64,000 nucleotides of DNA from Hypomesus transpacificus (GCF_021917145.1 NC_061082.1:8530237-8594236); one strand, 5' to 3'; counted from the first letter of the stretch, positions 9,830-21,704 are shown. Notes: generated by a model from the letters alone, not told the origin. Numbers and translations: made by a program.

Positions 9830-11690
9830 CTTTTTTTCTTATTCAACATGAGGTCTTCATAATTTTGCACCACTGGGATATAAATGGTGTGCTTGGGGTT
9901 GATGATGTACTCTTTCACCCACAATAATACCGTATACACTAAATACAGTACAACCAGGTAACATATCCAATACATATGGGGGGCAAACTTATGAATATGC
10001 GATTCCCCGAAAAAGAGAACATCAAACATTCAATTCTGACAAAACTAGACTTTGCTCAGCTACTTATGCATACCTCCTAAATCATGGTTTAAAATCTGTC
10101 CAGAGTTAGTCAAACGAATACTATGGCTTTGAACCTGAACAGGTATTTATATTAAATATATGAAAACAAATGAGCTGCAGACGCAACTTTCTTGAATGAA
10201 AAATCGCAATCAGTAATACAGGTACTGACTTGGTGTTTCCTATCTTGGCCAAAACACTTTTGAAAAAGAGATTTTCAGAGAAGCCAGGAAGCCCTTCCTG
10301 ATAAAATGAAGGTTGATGAAATAAAATAAATATACATCCTGACATACAGAGTAGTAATCAACTTGTGACAAAATATACAAATAATTGTACGTTTTTTCCA
10401 CACTATCTTCAAGTCAATCCTACAGCCGTTGTGTAAAGTTAATCCATTTCAGTTATTCAGTTTTGTGTCCATGTTTTTGGGGAATTTCTTAAATGGAAAG
10501 AAACGTAACCCTAACCCATTTTTCAGTCATAACAATTGCTGAGGAGATTTCTAAGAACTGCATGTTTTGTTTGAGTTGACAGGGTTAGGGTTGTGTAGGG
10601 GAAAAAAACACCTTGAAGTGAGTTATTCGTTAATAATTTTTTTAAATAATAATAAAAGTAATTTCCATTACATTTAATTGTAATGGAAATCCTATGTAAT
10701 TTCCAATGAAACCCAGTACATTTCCAATACAATGGATTGCATAAGCATCCATCAATTCCGAGACTAGGGTTTTCCCTCCAGAATACCGGGTGTCCTCTGT
10801 CTCGTGTGCGGCCGAACCAGGCAAGTGAGATGCCCCTACTGGGTACATGGATAGCAGTCTGTATCCACTTGGTTACATCGCTGCACTGTAGTCTGATCAT
10901 CTCATTGTTCAGGTCTAGTCATGTTAGAATAGAAAAGTGTTGAGTAGAGTAGCGTTAAGGATAATTGGGCAGATGATTGTAGAGAGGGTGATCCTATGTT
11001 CAGATTTGATGTCACCTGTGAACGCAAGCTGGGGAAGCAGCTGGGTGTGGTGTGTTCTTCTCTGCACAGCCGCCTGTCATCACCAGGGTGGATGGAATTG
11101 AGCCCTGAGCAAAGAGAAAGTGTGACATTTTGTTCTCCGCAGTCAAACACACTTCATTGGTCCCAATGGAGAGAATGAAACATGCCGGACAGGAAGTTCA
11201 CATACACACAGGAAGTCATTCTGGACAGCTACTGCCCTCTAGCAGGCGAGGATTATGCATTCATTTGGGGGGTGTTATGCATACATTTGCATCTCAGATA
11301 AACCTTATTTTTATCCATCTTTCACATTATGTAATCAAATAGGAAAATCTGATTTTTGTCATTGACTCCTGGAAAGTATTTTTGGGGTTAGGTTTCTTAA
11401 GCATTTGTCCTTACGTTTGTTTTTAATCATTTAGATTTTTAAGAATATTCGAAACAGTTACAGTTTTAGCAATTTCTAACTGTAAGATGGTGACTGCTCA
11501 TAGTCATTATAAATCAACCTTGAACATTATACAATCTCCTTGGTAATGTATCCCTTACAATAAAATAGCACTTTCAATTCTTCTTTTTTTGATAAAGAAA
11601 TATCGATAACCAGAACCGGAAATTCAACTTTATTGATTTGTCTGAAAAGTCTAGATGCCAACATATCGTTATTCTAAAACTAAAACAATA
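9830..11690. other. Intergenic, no gene recognised; small hairpins
   Basis: No crystallin exon or transposase frame is visible. A perfect 12-bp inverted repeat with a 6-base loop lies at 10661-10690, and a telomere-like inverted pair (AACCCTAACCC 10507-10517, GGGTTAGGGTT 10582-10592) lies just before it. The region 10730-11150 has higher GC and may be an old repeat of unknown family. Confidence 0.45.
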
Positions 11691-11786
11691 AAGAGATGGG
11701 CCCCTCCTCTCAAATGCAAACAGGCGCAAAAAATCTCCCATTAAATGTGACTTTGAATGTACAGTACAGTGGGGCCTCTGTGCTAT

Positions 11787-11850
11787 GTTGCTCTGTCAGG
11801 AGTTTCAACAATAGGGACATGTATTCGTTGGATGTTGGCTCAGGTATAAA
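11787..11850 (+). promoter_or_regulatory. Gamma-crystallin promoter
   Basis: TTGCTCTGTCAG (11788-11799), AACAATAGG (about 11807-11815) and TATAAA (11845-11850). The Maf-like site is less perfect than in genes 1 and 3. Confidence 0.65.
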
Positions 11851-11907
11851 AGAGACTGGTGGACATACAGAAAACTGTACAACCCTGAGACCAAATTGAC
11901 AGTAACA

Positions 11908-12760
11908 ATGACCATGGGCAAGGTGTGTACCTCATCATGCATTATTTAATGCCACTTAAGCCTGCATTAGCAGACATGGGTTGAAAACAAACAATGAACT
12001 GTACCATATTGTAATTGCAACGGTCTGTTGGGGTAAATTAATTTAAATGTGTTTATGTTTTTAGATCATCTTCTACGAGGACAAGAACTTCCAGGGTCGT
12101 TCCTATGAGGCCAGCAACGACTGCCCTGACATGTCCTCCTACCTGAGTCGCTGCCACTCCTGCAGGGTGGAGAGTGGTTCCTTCATGGTCTATGACCGCC
12201 CCAACTACATGGGAAACCAGTACTTTGTAAGGAGGGGAGAGTACTCTGACTATCAGCGTATGGGCATGAGCGATTGCATCAGGTCCAGCCGTATGATTCC
12301 CATGGTAAATAAATCTTACTTGATCATTTTCAATCCAAAGGCTCCAGCAATATTTCACAGTTATCAAATTACTATTGTGAGCAGTTTTATTTAGGTAGTA
12401 AAGTGTTAAAGTTACTGATTGACATAACTTTGGAAAGTATGGTTAACCATTCTGGGCATCTCTCCTTCATCCATTTTACAGCATAGAGGAAACTACAGGA
12501 TGAGGATCTACGAGAGGGAGAACTTTGGAGGCCAGATGCACGAGCTGATGGACGACTGTGACAACATGATGGATCGTTACCGCATGTCTGACTGCCAGTC
12601 CTGCAACGTCATGGATGGCCACTGGTTGATGTATGAGCAGCCCCACTACAGAGGCAGGCAGATGTACATGAGGCCTGGAGAGTACAAGAGCTTCAGAGAG
12701 ATGGGCATGAACAACATGAAGTTCCAGAGCATGAGGCGTATCATGGATTCCTCTTATTAG
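11908..12760 (+). CDS. crygm: Gamma-M crystallin 5 (three exons)
   Basis: Lens protein of 177 aa. Exons: 11908-11922 (MTMGK), 12065-12304 ([15 protein letters not shown]... to RMIPM, one codon shorter than the paralogs in the YQRMGM segment) and 12482-12760 ([11 protein letters not shown]... to TAG). Phase-0 GT-AG introns. Met-rich, one Trp. It is closest by eye to gene 1, sharing the HRGNYRM start of exon 3 and the DDCDN.MDRYRM stretch. Two overlapping AATAAA signals start at 12789. Confidence 0.92.
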
Positions 12761-12799
12761 AGCTCCAATGTCTGAACATGAGAGTTGTAATAAATAAAT

Positions 12800-13985
12800 A
12801 ATCACATATCATCTAAAGGTATCTTTGTTTTTTCATCTGAGGTTGTGAGAAATGCAGGTGTGGCAATTAACACAAACCTGTAAAGATTTACAAGCAGAGC
12901 GGTGGTTTTGAAATTCAATTTGTAAAACCATTTGACAGTCACCAGAGACTCATTTCTGCTTGCAAGTCACTGCAAATCAAACCAGGTGGGGGCAGCATCA
13001 CTTAAGTTTGAATTGATCTTGAGTTTAGGGACAAGTAGAGGATGTAAAATAATTATGTGAAGTCTACTCTGCAAATATTATAAAATTACTTTCTTATAAA
13101 TAATTTAAGCTAGTTCCACTTTACTGATCTAGCACTTGGTTTAGTTTTTCATATAAATATGCTAATCATGACAATAGGAAGTAGACAAGTTTGTGCTATT
13201 TTTACCTGCATAATGATCTAAAATGTAGCTTCAAATAAGATTTATAACTTTTTTTATAAAACTTTTTATGTCTGCCTCTTTAGCAACTGACATGTTTCTC
13301 GCAACACTAATAGTTGATGAAGATCAACTTTACTCAAAAAAACCATCAAGGTGTGAGCAATATTCATAAAGTTGATTAGAGCTAGGTGTTACTTCTTTTT
13401 TGTCCCATTAAATAGAAGGGCTACTTCTTCAATGACCTGAAGAGGGCAGAAAAATAACAACAAAAGTCTATCACATGACAAGGAAGAAAGATCGACCAGT
13501 AGCATCGTGGTGGCTTTTAGGATCAATTGAGTCAGATGAACAGCTGGCATGGGTTGACTGGATCTGTTCCAAATCCTGACCACTGAAGCAATATGGAAAG
13601 CATGAAGCAGAGGAGTCGAAACTGTAGTTATTGTTTTCGTTGATTTGTTATTTTCTTTGATTTCAATCAAGCAATGCAAAGCAATGTGCATTTGAGAAAA
13701 TAACTGATTATAATTGTGCATGTTCTGACTAACTGTCATGCTGATGTGTCAATCCACTGTTACTATCATGAATTATCTTCTGAGGATGAGACAGAACCAC
13801 TCCTATGGTATGGTCATAAAAGCAGGTCAATCTATTACCTTAGATGTTGGGTTTACTTTGAAAAAAATGTGTACAGAATGCCAGGAGTTAATCTTTGGAG
13901 CTTTTGGATAAGAGACAAATTGGCTAATCTGTCTGTTGACATTGGAAACATATCTTTTGTAATTTGGCAGCCAAGCTTTCTTTTC
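12800..13985. other. Intergenic, no gene recognised
   Basis: AT-rich sequence between crystallin 5 and the orphan first exon. No exon or mobile-element termini were identified. Confidence 0.5.
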
Positions 13986-14000
13986 AAAAAGGCTGACATC

Positions 14001-14050
14001 CAAAATCAATTGATTAACATGACAATGTTTGTTTTGCTGGTGGATATAAA
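14001..14050 (+). promoter_or_regulatory. Crystallin-type promoter of the orphan first exon
   Basis: GGCTGACATC (about 14001-14010), GACAATG further downstream (about 14020-14026) and TATAAA (14045-14050) are arranged as in the functional crystallin promoters, 65 bp before a start codon. Confidence 0.55.
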
Positions 14051-14114
14051 AGGGCAGCCTGGCTAGCCAGGCTAGCCTGTGAGGGTTGCAGTGTGACAAC
14101 ATTTAGCTAACACA

Positions 14115-14123
14115 ATGGGGAAG
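14115..14123 (+). pseudogene. Orphan gamma-crystallin first exon (MGK)
   Basis: ATGGGGAAG followed directly by GTGAGG matches the minimal first exon (MGK then splice donor) of the minus-strand crystallins here, and lies 65 bp after a TATA box. No matching plus-strand exon 2 or 3 is found between here and the crystallin at 17320, which is on the other strand and has its own exon 1. An intact Tc1 copy begins about 640 bp downstream. The best reading is the remnant of a lost crystallin gene whose body was deleted or displaced; a transcribed non-coding remnant is possible. Confidence 0.55.
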
Positions 14124-14764
14124 GTGAGGCATTTTGTTTTGCTGGAGGGATCTTTTGTCATGCCACACATTATTTTATGTAGTCTGATTGAAAGAACAAT
14201 AGCACCTGCGAGAGGAACACATGGATGTCTGAGTTTATGAACTGTGCAAACTGAATGGGACTGAACATCAGTATGCTGTTATTTACTGGGACAATCACAG
14301 CTGTTCGAGCCAACAAATGAACCTGTTCATTTTAATCTCTCCGTAAGCTTCCGTTTAGGAACATCATTTCCCCTCTGTATACAACACAATTAAATGCTTC
14401 ATCACACACAGGGCTGCCTGAAAACAAAGAGCATCAAAAGTAAATCTCTGCACATACTGCATCAATATGTGTTGCAGGCTTCAATCCTCAATCCGACAAA
14501 GTCCAAACTGGCATGACTTAGGCAGATTGCTTCAAAAGTTTTAGGGGTAATATAGAATCCATCCCTGCAGTCCACTTAAGAATAGGCTACCGCAAAGCAA
14601 GCTAACAGGACAGATACTGACACATATTGAGCATCGGCAGCATCCCTGTGGAAGAAGGATCAGAGTTCCAGGTTGTAGATATAAAAGAAAACAATACTTT
14701 GTCCTGTGTTATACTATAATATTTTAAAATAAGGGTTGATTAGAAAAAGACGATATCAAACATA

Positions 14765-16425
14765 CAGTGCCCTCCAAAAGTATTGGAACAGTGAGGCCAA
14801 TTCCTTTATTTTTGCTGTAGACTGAAAACATTTGGGCTTGACATCAAACGATGAATGTGAAACCAGAGATCAACGTTTCAGCTTTTATTTCCAGGTATTT
14901 ACATCAGGATCTGATGCACAAATTAGAAAATATCACCTTTTTGTTCGAACCCACCCATTTGTCACGTGAGCAAAAGTATTGGAACATGTGACTGACAGGT
15001 GTGTTTTGTTGCCCAGGTGTGTCCTATTACATACATTATTCAATCAATAAATACCACTGAATGTCTACACTCAGGTTCAGATTGGGTAAGATAGGTTTTG
15101 TCTATGCAGACTGTATTCAGAGGTGAAAACAACATGAAAACCAGAGCGCTGTCTTTGGGTGAAAAACAAGCAATTGTGAGTCTTAGAGAAGATGGAAAAT
15201 CAATCAGAGCCATTGCAGAAACATTGGCCATAGCCAGTACAACCATTTGGAATGTCCTGAAGAAGAAGAAAACTACTGGTGTACTAAGTAACAGACGTCG
15301 AACAGGTAGACCAAGGAAAACATCAGCAGTTGATGACAGAAACATTGTGAGAGCTGTAAAGAAAGACCCTAAAACAACTGTTAGTGAGATCAGCAACAAC
15401 CTCCAGATGGCAGGAGTGAAGGTATCACTATCTACTGTTCGCAGAAGACTTCATGAACAAAAGTACAAGGGCTACACCAGAAGATGCAAACCACTCATTA
15501 GCAAGAAGAATAGGAAGGCCAGGCTGGAATTTGCCAAAAAGTACAGAGATGAACCTCAAAAATTCTGGGACAAAGTTTTATGGACTGATGAGACAAAGAT
15601 TAACTTTTACCAAAGTGATGGAAAGGCTAAAGTTTGGAGAAAGAAAGGAACTGCTCATGATCCCAAACACACAAGCTCATCTGTGAAACACGGTGGAGGT
15701 AATGTCATGGCTTGGGCTTGCATGGCTTCTTCTGGGACGGGCTCATTAATCTTCATTGAGGATGTAACACATGATGGCAGCAGCAAAATGAACTCGGAAG
15801 TCTACAGAAACATTTTGTCTGCCAATTTAAGGAAAGATGCAACCAAACTGATTGGCAGAGCCTTCATCATGCAGCAAGATAACGACCCAAAACACACTGC
15901 CAAAACAACAAAGGAGTTCATCAGGGGCAAGAAATGGAAGGTATTAGACTGGCCAAGTCAATCTCCAGACTTAAACCCTATAGAGCATGCATTTTACCTG
16001 CTTAAGAGGAGACTGAAGGGAGGAACCCCACAAAACAAACAACAACTGAAAGAGGCTGCAGTGAAAGCCTGGGAAAGCATCAAAAAGGAAGAATGCAAAA
16101 GTTTGGTGACGTCAATGGGTCACAGACTTGCTGCAGTTATTGAAAGCAAAGGATTTGCAACTAAATATTAAGTCTTATTCACTTAAATATGTTTTAAGTA
16201 TATCTGTTCCAATACTTTTGATCACATGACAAATGGGTGGATTCAAACAAAATGTGATATTTTCTTAGTTGTGCATCAGATCCTGATGTAAATACCTGGA
16301 AATAAAAGCTGAAACGTTGATCTCTGGTCTCACGTTCATTATTTGATGTCAAGCCCAAATGTTTTCAGTCTACAGCAAAAATAAAGGAATTCGCCTCACT
16401 GTTCCAATACTTTTGGAGGGCACTG
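14765..16425 (+). mobile_element. Complete Tc1-family transposon, copy 1
   Basis: 1661-bp element with long inverted terminal repeats (roughly 14765-14992 and 16204-16425) starting CAGTGCCCTCCAAAAG, inserted at a TA duplicated at 14763-14764 and 16426-16427. The AAAAGTATTGGAACA motif occurs both at the outer end and near the inner end of each repeat, the IR/DR arrangement known from Tc1-like elements of fish. It encloses one uninterrupted transposase gene. A second copy of identical length is at 52367-54027. Confidence 0.95.
15134..16171 (+). CDS. Tc1-like transposase (copy 1), intact
   Basis: DDE transposase that cuts and pastes its own element at TA sites. From the ATG at 15134 it is 345 aa, the usual Tc1 length; an in-frame ATG at 15098 would add 12 residues. 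An N-terminal paired-like helix-turn-helix region (KQAIVSLREDGKSIRAIAE...) is followed by a GRPRKT AT-hook-like motif and a second DNA-binding half, then the catalytic domain with Asp in LWTDETK, Asp in QQDNDPKHT and Glu in SPDLNPIEHAF, 34 residues apart as in Tc1 (DD34E). No stops or frameshifts. It differs from copy 2 at two residues (MKTR here, MKTG there; SSGTGS here, SSRTGS there). Whether it is active cannot be told from sequence. Confidence 0.93.
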   Translation: MKTRALSLGEKQAIVSLREDGKSIRAIAETLAIASTTIWNVLKKKKTTGVLSNRRRTGRPRKTSAVDDRNIVRAVKKDPKTTVSEISNNLQMAGVKVSLSTVRRRLHEQKYKGYTRRCKPLISKKNRKARLEFAKKYRDEPQKFWDKVLWTDETKINFYQSDGKAKVWRKKGTAHDPKHTSSSVKHGGGNVMAWACMASSGTGSLIFIEDVTHDGSSKMNSEVYRNILSANLRKDATKLIGRAFIMQQDNDPKHTAKTTKEFIRGKKWKVLDWPSQSPDLNPIEHAFYLLKRRLKGGTPQNKQQLKEAAVKAWESIKKEECKSLVTSMGHRLAAVIESKGFATKY

Positions 16426-16427
16426 TA

Positions 16428-17290
16428 TGTTTGAATACAGTATGTGCTTGTTGGAACCTTGCAGGGTGTTTTACTGACTTTTTTAATCAGAATGTTTGTT
16501 GTTTTATGTAAGTAGACGTAGTTCAGTCCCACAAACCAAGTTGTAACGTTTAAGCCTAATGCCTCATTTGAATCTGAAAAGCCATTTCCTGCATGGCTTC
16601 CCTGCTTTCCTGACACTCTAACTTTCCGATCAATAAATAAAGCTTAAAAATGTTATTGTTCTACTTGGAGTTTACTTTGAATTAATTGCATTGAATAATC
16701 ACTCTGTATTTATGGGAGATCCTATCACCTCAACACACAATTAACTCGCAATATCTCTTAAGCACTTGTCTTGAGATGAACATTATGAAAACTAATTTGG
16801 GGTGTCTCTATCAAAATCCTTTTTCAAACTAACAGTGGTTGTCAAAATAAGAAGTAAAAGAAGATGAAAAACAGAAGTGCAGCCTGATCGCCTGATTCTG
16901 ACCACTGGTTTGATTGATGCTGTGGAAGAAAATGGGATTCCCTGTGTACTTAGTCACTCCATTAATAAAGGGACGGACAAAACCATTTCTTCATCAGTGC
17001 CTATGAAGGACAAAGGGAAAGAAGGGGGAACATTTATAGAGGTATTTCATTGATATTAGTTTATGCTGCAACACTACCTAAAAGACATGCATGGTCATGC
17101 TTTCCGCTGCCTGGACTAGTTAGTAAATTCAGTTTATGTGGACCAGATGTTGACTGCCTCTGCTCCAGACTGTGTGTCTACAAGGTATCCAGCAGCTGAA
17201 AAGAGGTTGACGTGTTAACATTTTGAAAATGTTGTTCCGTTGAAAAATCAGGAAGCAATCATTTTGAGGATTTCAATATTTTAATTATAA
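16428..17290. other. Intergenic, no gene recognised
   Basis: Between the Tc1 copy and the 3' end of the first minus-strand crystallin. No plus-strand crystallin exon 2 or 3 that could complete the orphan exon at 14115 was found. Confidence 0.55.
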
Positions 17291-17319
17291 ATGAGATTTT
17301 ATTTCAATTAATCAAAAAT

Positions 17320-18458
17320 TTAGCACATATCAGTGATACGCCTCATGCTCATGAACCTCATGCCTCCCATTCCCATGCCCATGCCCATCTCTCTGAAGCT
17401 CTTGTACTCTCCAGGCCTCATGTACATCATCCTGCCTCTGAAGTGGGGCTGCTCATACATCAGCCAGTGGCCATCCATGACATTGCAGGACTGGCAGTCA
17501 GACATGCGGTGACGATCCATGATGGAGTCACAGTCGTCCATCAGCTCGTGCATCTGGCCTCCGAAGTTCTCCCTCTCGTAGATCCTCATCCTGAATGAGC
17601 CTCTGTGCTGTTAGATAGAATTGAAACATAATTCTTAATTTCCTCAAGTTCCTCTGGTCCAAAGGGGAAAAAGACACATTTCCTACATTCCGTAGGATCC
17701 TCTATGCTGTAATAAGATTAAAAAAATATCCACATTTAAATAAAACAACATTTCCTTTCACGATGCTTGCTTTAGGCTGTCTTGTTTGGCTCAGTAACTG
17801 GAGCAGGACCTAAGCAACACCAAAGTGTTTTATTCAATTCCTACTGAGGTTTAAAAGTCTATGCATTGAACTATGGCTGTATTATGTGGCTTTTCTTGGA
17901 CAAAGAAAAACGAAAAAATAACGAAAAAAAGAGTGTCTTACATGGGAGATCATCCTGCAGGAGCGGATGTTGTCAAACATCATGCCCATGCTCATCATGC
18001 GCTGCATGTCGCTGTATTCTCCCCTCCTCATAAAGAACTGCTGACCCATGTAGTTGGGGCGCTCGTACACCATGAAGCAGCCACTGTCCACCCTGCAGGA
18101 CTGGCAGTGGTTGATGTAGGAGGACATGTCGGAACAGTCGCTCATGCACTCATAGGAGCGACCCTGGAAGTTACGATCCTCGTAGAAGACAATCTATACG
18201 GTGAAAAGGACAGACATTTCGGAATGTTATCAGGCTTTTTAAACCAACCAGCAGTCATATACAAAGGTGTGACTGTTGTTCTTTAGACTTTGCTTGTAAA
18301 TGTGACACAACTTCTAGTCTTTATTTATCATGTATCTTGCGAACCTTTACAAATTAATTTACCTTATTTATGTATAACATAACATAATATGTTATACAGT
18401 AAGCATACAGTAAGTATAAATGTTATTCATGTAAGTCAAATGCCATTACCTTTCCCAT
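17320..18458 (-). CDS. crygm: Gamma-M crystallin 6 (three exons, mosaic exon 3)
   Basis: Lens protein of 182 aa. Exons on the minus strand: 18450-18458 (MGK), 17942-18193 ([15 protein letters not shown]... to RMISH, three codons longer than usual in the [10 protein letters not shown] segment) and 17320-17607 ([11 protein letters not shown]... to TAA). Exon 2 ends in ISH rather than IPM, but the GTAAGA donor is sound. Exon 3 looks mosaic: its upstream intron and first part match crystallin 3, while the later GMGMGMGG stretch matches crystallin 2. Upstream in intron 2, at 17686-17706, there is a relict second exon 3 start. The reverse complement of AATAAA lies at 17298-17303 and a TATA box at 18518-18523. 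Confidence 0.9.
17686..17708 (-). pseudogene. Relict exon 3 start inside intron 2 of crystallin 6
   Basis: On the minus strand, an AG acceptor (ending at 17707) is followed by 21 bases coding HRGSYGM, clearly the start of a crystallin exon 3, and then directly by TAG and sequence matching the intron 2 end of crystallin 3. It appears that a foreign intron-plus-exon 3 segment replaced the original exon 3 from its eighth codon on. Splicing to this acceptor would give an immediate stop. Confidence 0.7.
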
Positions 18459-18517
18459 GATGGTAGTTTGGTGGTGGTTCAGCTTGCTTGCTCTCCAATC
18501 AATCATTCTGGGGTCAT

Positions 18518-18555
18518 TTTATACAAAAAACTGGGGCCCTGTTGTGTTGTTATTC
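18518..18555 (-). promoter_or_regulatory. Promoter of crystallin 6
   Basis: TATAAA on the minus strand (18518-18523) with a GAATAACAAC motif further upstream (18546-18555). The same GAATAACAAY motif precedes the TATA boxes of the next minus-strand crystallins, but the plus-strand genes have ACAATRG instead. Confidence 0.55.
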
Positions 18556-18559
18556 TAAT

Positions 18560-19820
18560 GTCCAAAGTTGATGAATTTGCAGTGTGGCTTTTGCTGAACG
18601 TGGTCTAAAAACTGTAACAATGGTTTGCATCCATACATTTCTGGCAGCAATGACATGTTTTGTCTGTTAAATTACAAGCATTACCTTTGTATACTTTAAT
18701 CTGTTAGAATGTTCTTTGCATATGGTCTAGCAGTCACAGATTGAGAGGGTGTGAGAAGAAACCAATCTGCACACTCAAAAGTTATGTTGAGAACACATAC
18801 GAGCTTCTGAGAAATATACCAGATTAATAGAAGCAGTATGTCAGTCGCAGATTTAGTAAAATTTTAATTTCTTAACTTGGTTACCCTTTCAGTAAATGCT
18901 GATTTATAAATGTGCTAACCAACTTTAACTAAAACGATTTATATAATGCAATTACATATTGCATACACAGTGAACAACAGACAGTCAACACTTAACAAAC
19001 AAAAAAAGTGTTTTGTGTGTACTGTGAATCTTTAAAGTTAATTCTAATAAATTCCCCCTGCTGTATTAACTGTGTAATGTGGTCTAGAAAAATCTTCTTT
19101 GTTCATTGAATTGAAAATATACTATTAATACTTGCCTCAGTGCTTTTTCTGGAAAGCTCAAACATCTTGATTTTATCATATTTTTGCTTTCCATAGTATT
19201 TCGTAGTGTCAAAGAGATAGTTTTTTTGTTCTTTTTTGTTTTGGTAGTGTATTATTTTGGGTTAATTGTGAAGTGTGAACTAATCACATTTTTTGACACC
19301 ACAATTGGGTTTAATTCAAAGTCTCCTCTTGAAATCTCATCTCAATAAAATGTATTATTACTTGAGATTTTTTATTAGATGAATGATAACTAGCTACTTC
19401 TTCTTGAGGAAATAATTTCCCGGAGAGGAAATTCTCTCAACACCAGAGTTATCATCTAATGAACAACAATTTCAGCATCTTTGACGACGTGAGTTACAAA
19501 GCATCAAACAATGATTTCCACCTTTCGTGCCTCTCACTTTTTAACCTTTTTTCATCTAATATTGTATTCTATGGGTTCATGTGTCTGAAGATTCCTGAGA
19601 CAGAAGGCTTTAAATATTATATAATGAGTGCTTTGTCGTCTTTTCAGTTGGCCGTTGCCATAGCAAAACATTGAGATTTAAAGATATCATCAATGATCTA
19701 GTAAGTGTTGTTCAAGACTACACCACTACATCCAGAGCTAGCATTATTGGTTATCAGTTGTGATAACTGATCAAGTTTATGTCCTCAATGAAAATCAAGC
19801 ATGTTACAACCATTTTTTCA
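18560..19820. other. Intergenic, no gene recognised
   Basis: AT-rich spacer. A short imperfect inverted repeat (ATTAGATGAATGATAACT near 19373 and AGTTATCATCTAATGAAC near 19447) is the only structure noticed. Confidence 0.45.
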
Positions 19821-19951
19821 ATCTTTATTTAAAATCATTTAAATTCATCTTCAATTCAGTCAATAGAAAATCAATACCAAACAAATGTTTAAAAATTAAA
19901 TATCTTTAATCATTACATAGCAGGTATTTACAGAAAATATGAGCAGAATGG

Positions 19952-20901
19952 TTAAAAATCTGTGACCCTTCTGAAGGAGCCAACTATGGCACAGGTGGCA
20001 CACCACTCTCGGTATCTTCTGTACTCTCCAGCCCTCAGGAAGTACTGTCTGCCTCTGTAGTTGGGATACTCATAGAAGATCCAGTGGCCGTTCATGATAT
20101 TACAGGAGTAGACATGGCGGTGGTGGAAACGATCAGACACACAGGGGCAGTCATCCATGAACTCCATCATGTGACCACTGAAGTCAGCCTTCTCATAGAT
20201 TCGCATCCTATAAGAACCCCGATACTGTGAAACCAATCAAGAGGATCAGTCAAAATGTGTCCAGAGTTCCTTACAGTAGACACTGTAGACACAAGAACAT
20301 TTTGTAACAAAATCCCAAATCAAGGATAGTGTTAAGATTTCACACTGGGGTTTTTGTGTCAAATTCATATTCTACATGGTGTAACTTTCTTTTTGTTTGG
20401 TGACACTTCTGGTGTATCAGATATTTATAAAACAACTGATATACATTTGTGTCTATTGAAACTTGATTCAAGATGAGGGCTCACCATTGGTATCATACGA
20501 CAAGACCTGATGCAGCTGCTGAACCCCATCCATCTCTGGTAGTCAGGGTACTCGCCCCTCCTCATGAAGTACTGGTGGCCCATGTAGTTAGGGCGCTCGT
20601 AGATCATGAAGCAGCCACTCTCCACCCTGATGGAGTTGCAGCGGTTGAAGTAGGAGTGGAGGTCTGTGCAGTCGTTACCGCACTCATAACTGCGACCTTG
20701 AAAGTTTCTGTCCTCGTAAAATGTAATCTATCAAGAAAAGCCAGAATGAGTCCCCAATTGTTCCACTTTAAACTTTCACTTTAAATTGGGGCGTAACGCT
20801 GAACAAACATCAGATGAAATAGGATTGAAAGTACAAACATTATGGAGGCAGATTTAACCGTTCATTTTACTAGAGAGGAAAAAATGTCCTACCTTGCCCA
20901 T
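19952..20901 (-). CDS. cryg: Gamma-crystallin 7 (Trp-containing, three exons)
   Basis: Lens protein of 174 aa, exactly the length of mammalian gamma-crystallins. Exons: 20893-20901 (MGK), 20485-20727 ([15 protein letters not shown]... to RMIPM) and 19952-20224 ([17 protein letters not shown]... to VTDF and TAA). Unlike the Met-rich plus-strand genes it has Trp in each domain (YQRWMGF; GHWIFYE and REWCATC) and an RRVTDF ending like mammalian gammas, so it belongs to the less derived fish gamma class. Introns are phase 0, GT-AG. The Cys in [11 protein letters not shown], where paralogs have WGG, is unusual. ATTAAA lies on the minus strand at 19905-19910. Confidence 0.92.
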
Positions 20902-20939
20902 GGTCTCCGTTGGAGAGATTCCACATGTTTTCAGAGCTT

Positions 20940-20985
20940 TTTATACTACCTCTTGACAAACAAAGTATTGTTATTCAAATGCTCA
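20940..20985 (-). promoter_or_regulatory. Promoter of crystallin 7
   Basis: Minus-strand TATAAA at 20940-20945, GAATAACAAT at 20967-20976 and a TGAGC Maf-like half site at 20981-20985, about 40-85 bp upstream of the ATG. Confidence 0.6.
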
Positions 20986-21704
20986 CATAGTTATAAATGA
21001 GGGTAGTGGCACATGTTTACCTTTTTGTCAGAGCACAACATTGGGTTAGAAATATGGATTTGTATTTGAGAAAGGGATAAATAATTACTGGTTTGGTGTT
21101 TTGACAGGCATACACAAAGGAAAAGACTAGTATGGTATCCACACGTCCAATGTACAATAGGAACAGAACAATATGGAACATCCCTTTAGCATTAAATATG
21201 TTGTGTAACAGAGGAGCTAGCCATTCATCCTGCCCACCTGTCCAAATTAGCTACCCACTGTATGCAAATAAGGTCAGTCAGAAAAGCTGTACACTGCAGT
21301 GGACAGATGTAGTTCCATATGATATTTACATGGCATGTGAATCTAAGTGGCATATATCGCAACATACAGCAATAAACCGCATGAGATATTTACGCTATAG
21401 CTGCTGACACTATCGCTTTAATATTTTCATAATGCTCCCAGGAGAGTTCCTAAATCCTACCTCTGGCTTCCATCCCTAAACAACATGCAGCTCTTCAGAA
21501 AGTAAACTTATATAAATGAGTCCTTGAGACTCAACTAAATAAATTGGACTTTGGCCGTTTTATACATCTTGATTATTCAGAGTTTTGAATAGGTGATAGG
21601 CTCTCTAGGCCATATCATGAAATGTGTGGGCATGTTAGTGAGGACGTCGGAGATTTGGGCTTTGCTGTTATCCACAGTCCTCATGGTCCAACTATCAGTG
21701 GCAG

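Noticed and set aside
10507-10592. Interstitial telomere sequence
   Set aside because: Only two TTAGGG-like units on each side in inverted order; too short to be more than a chance repeat.
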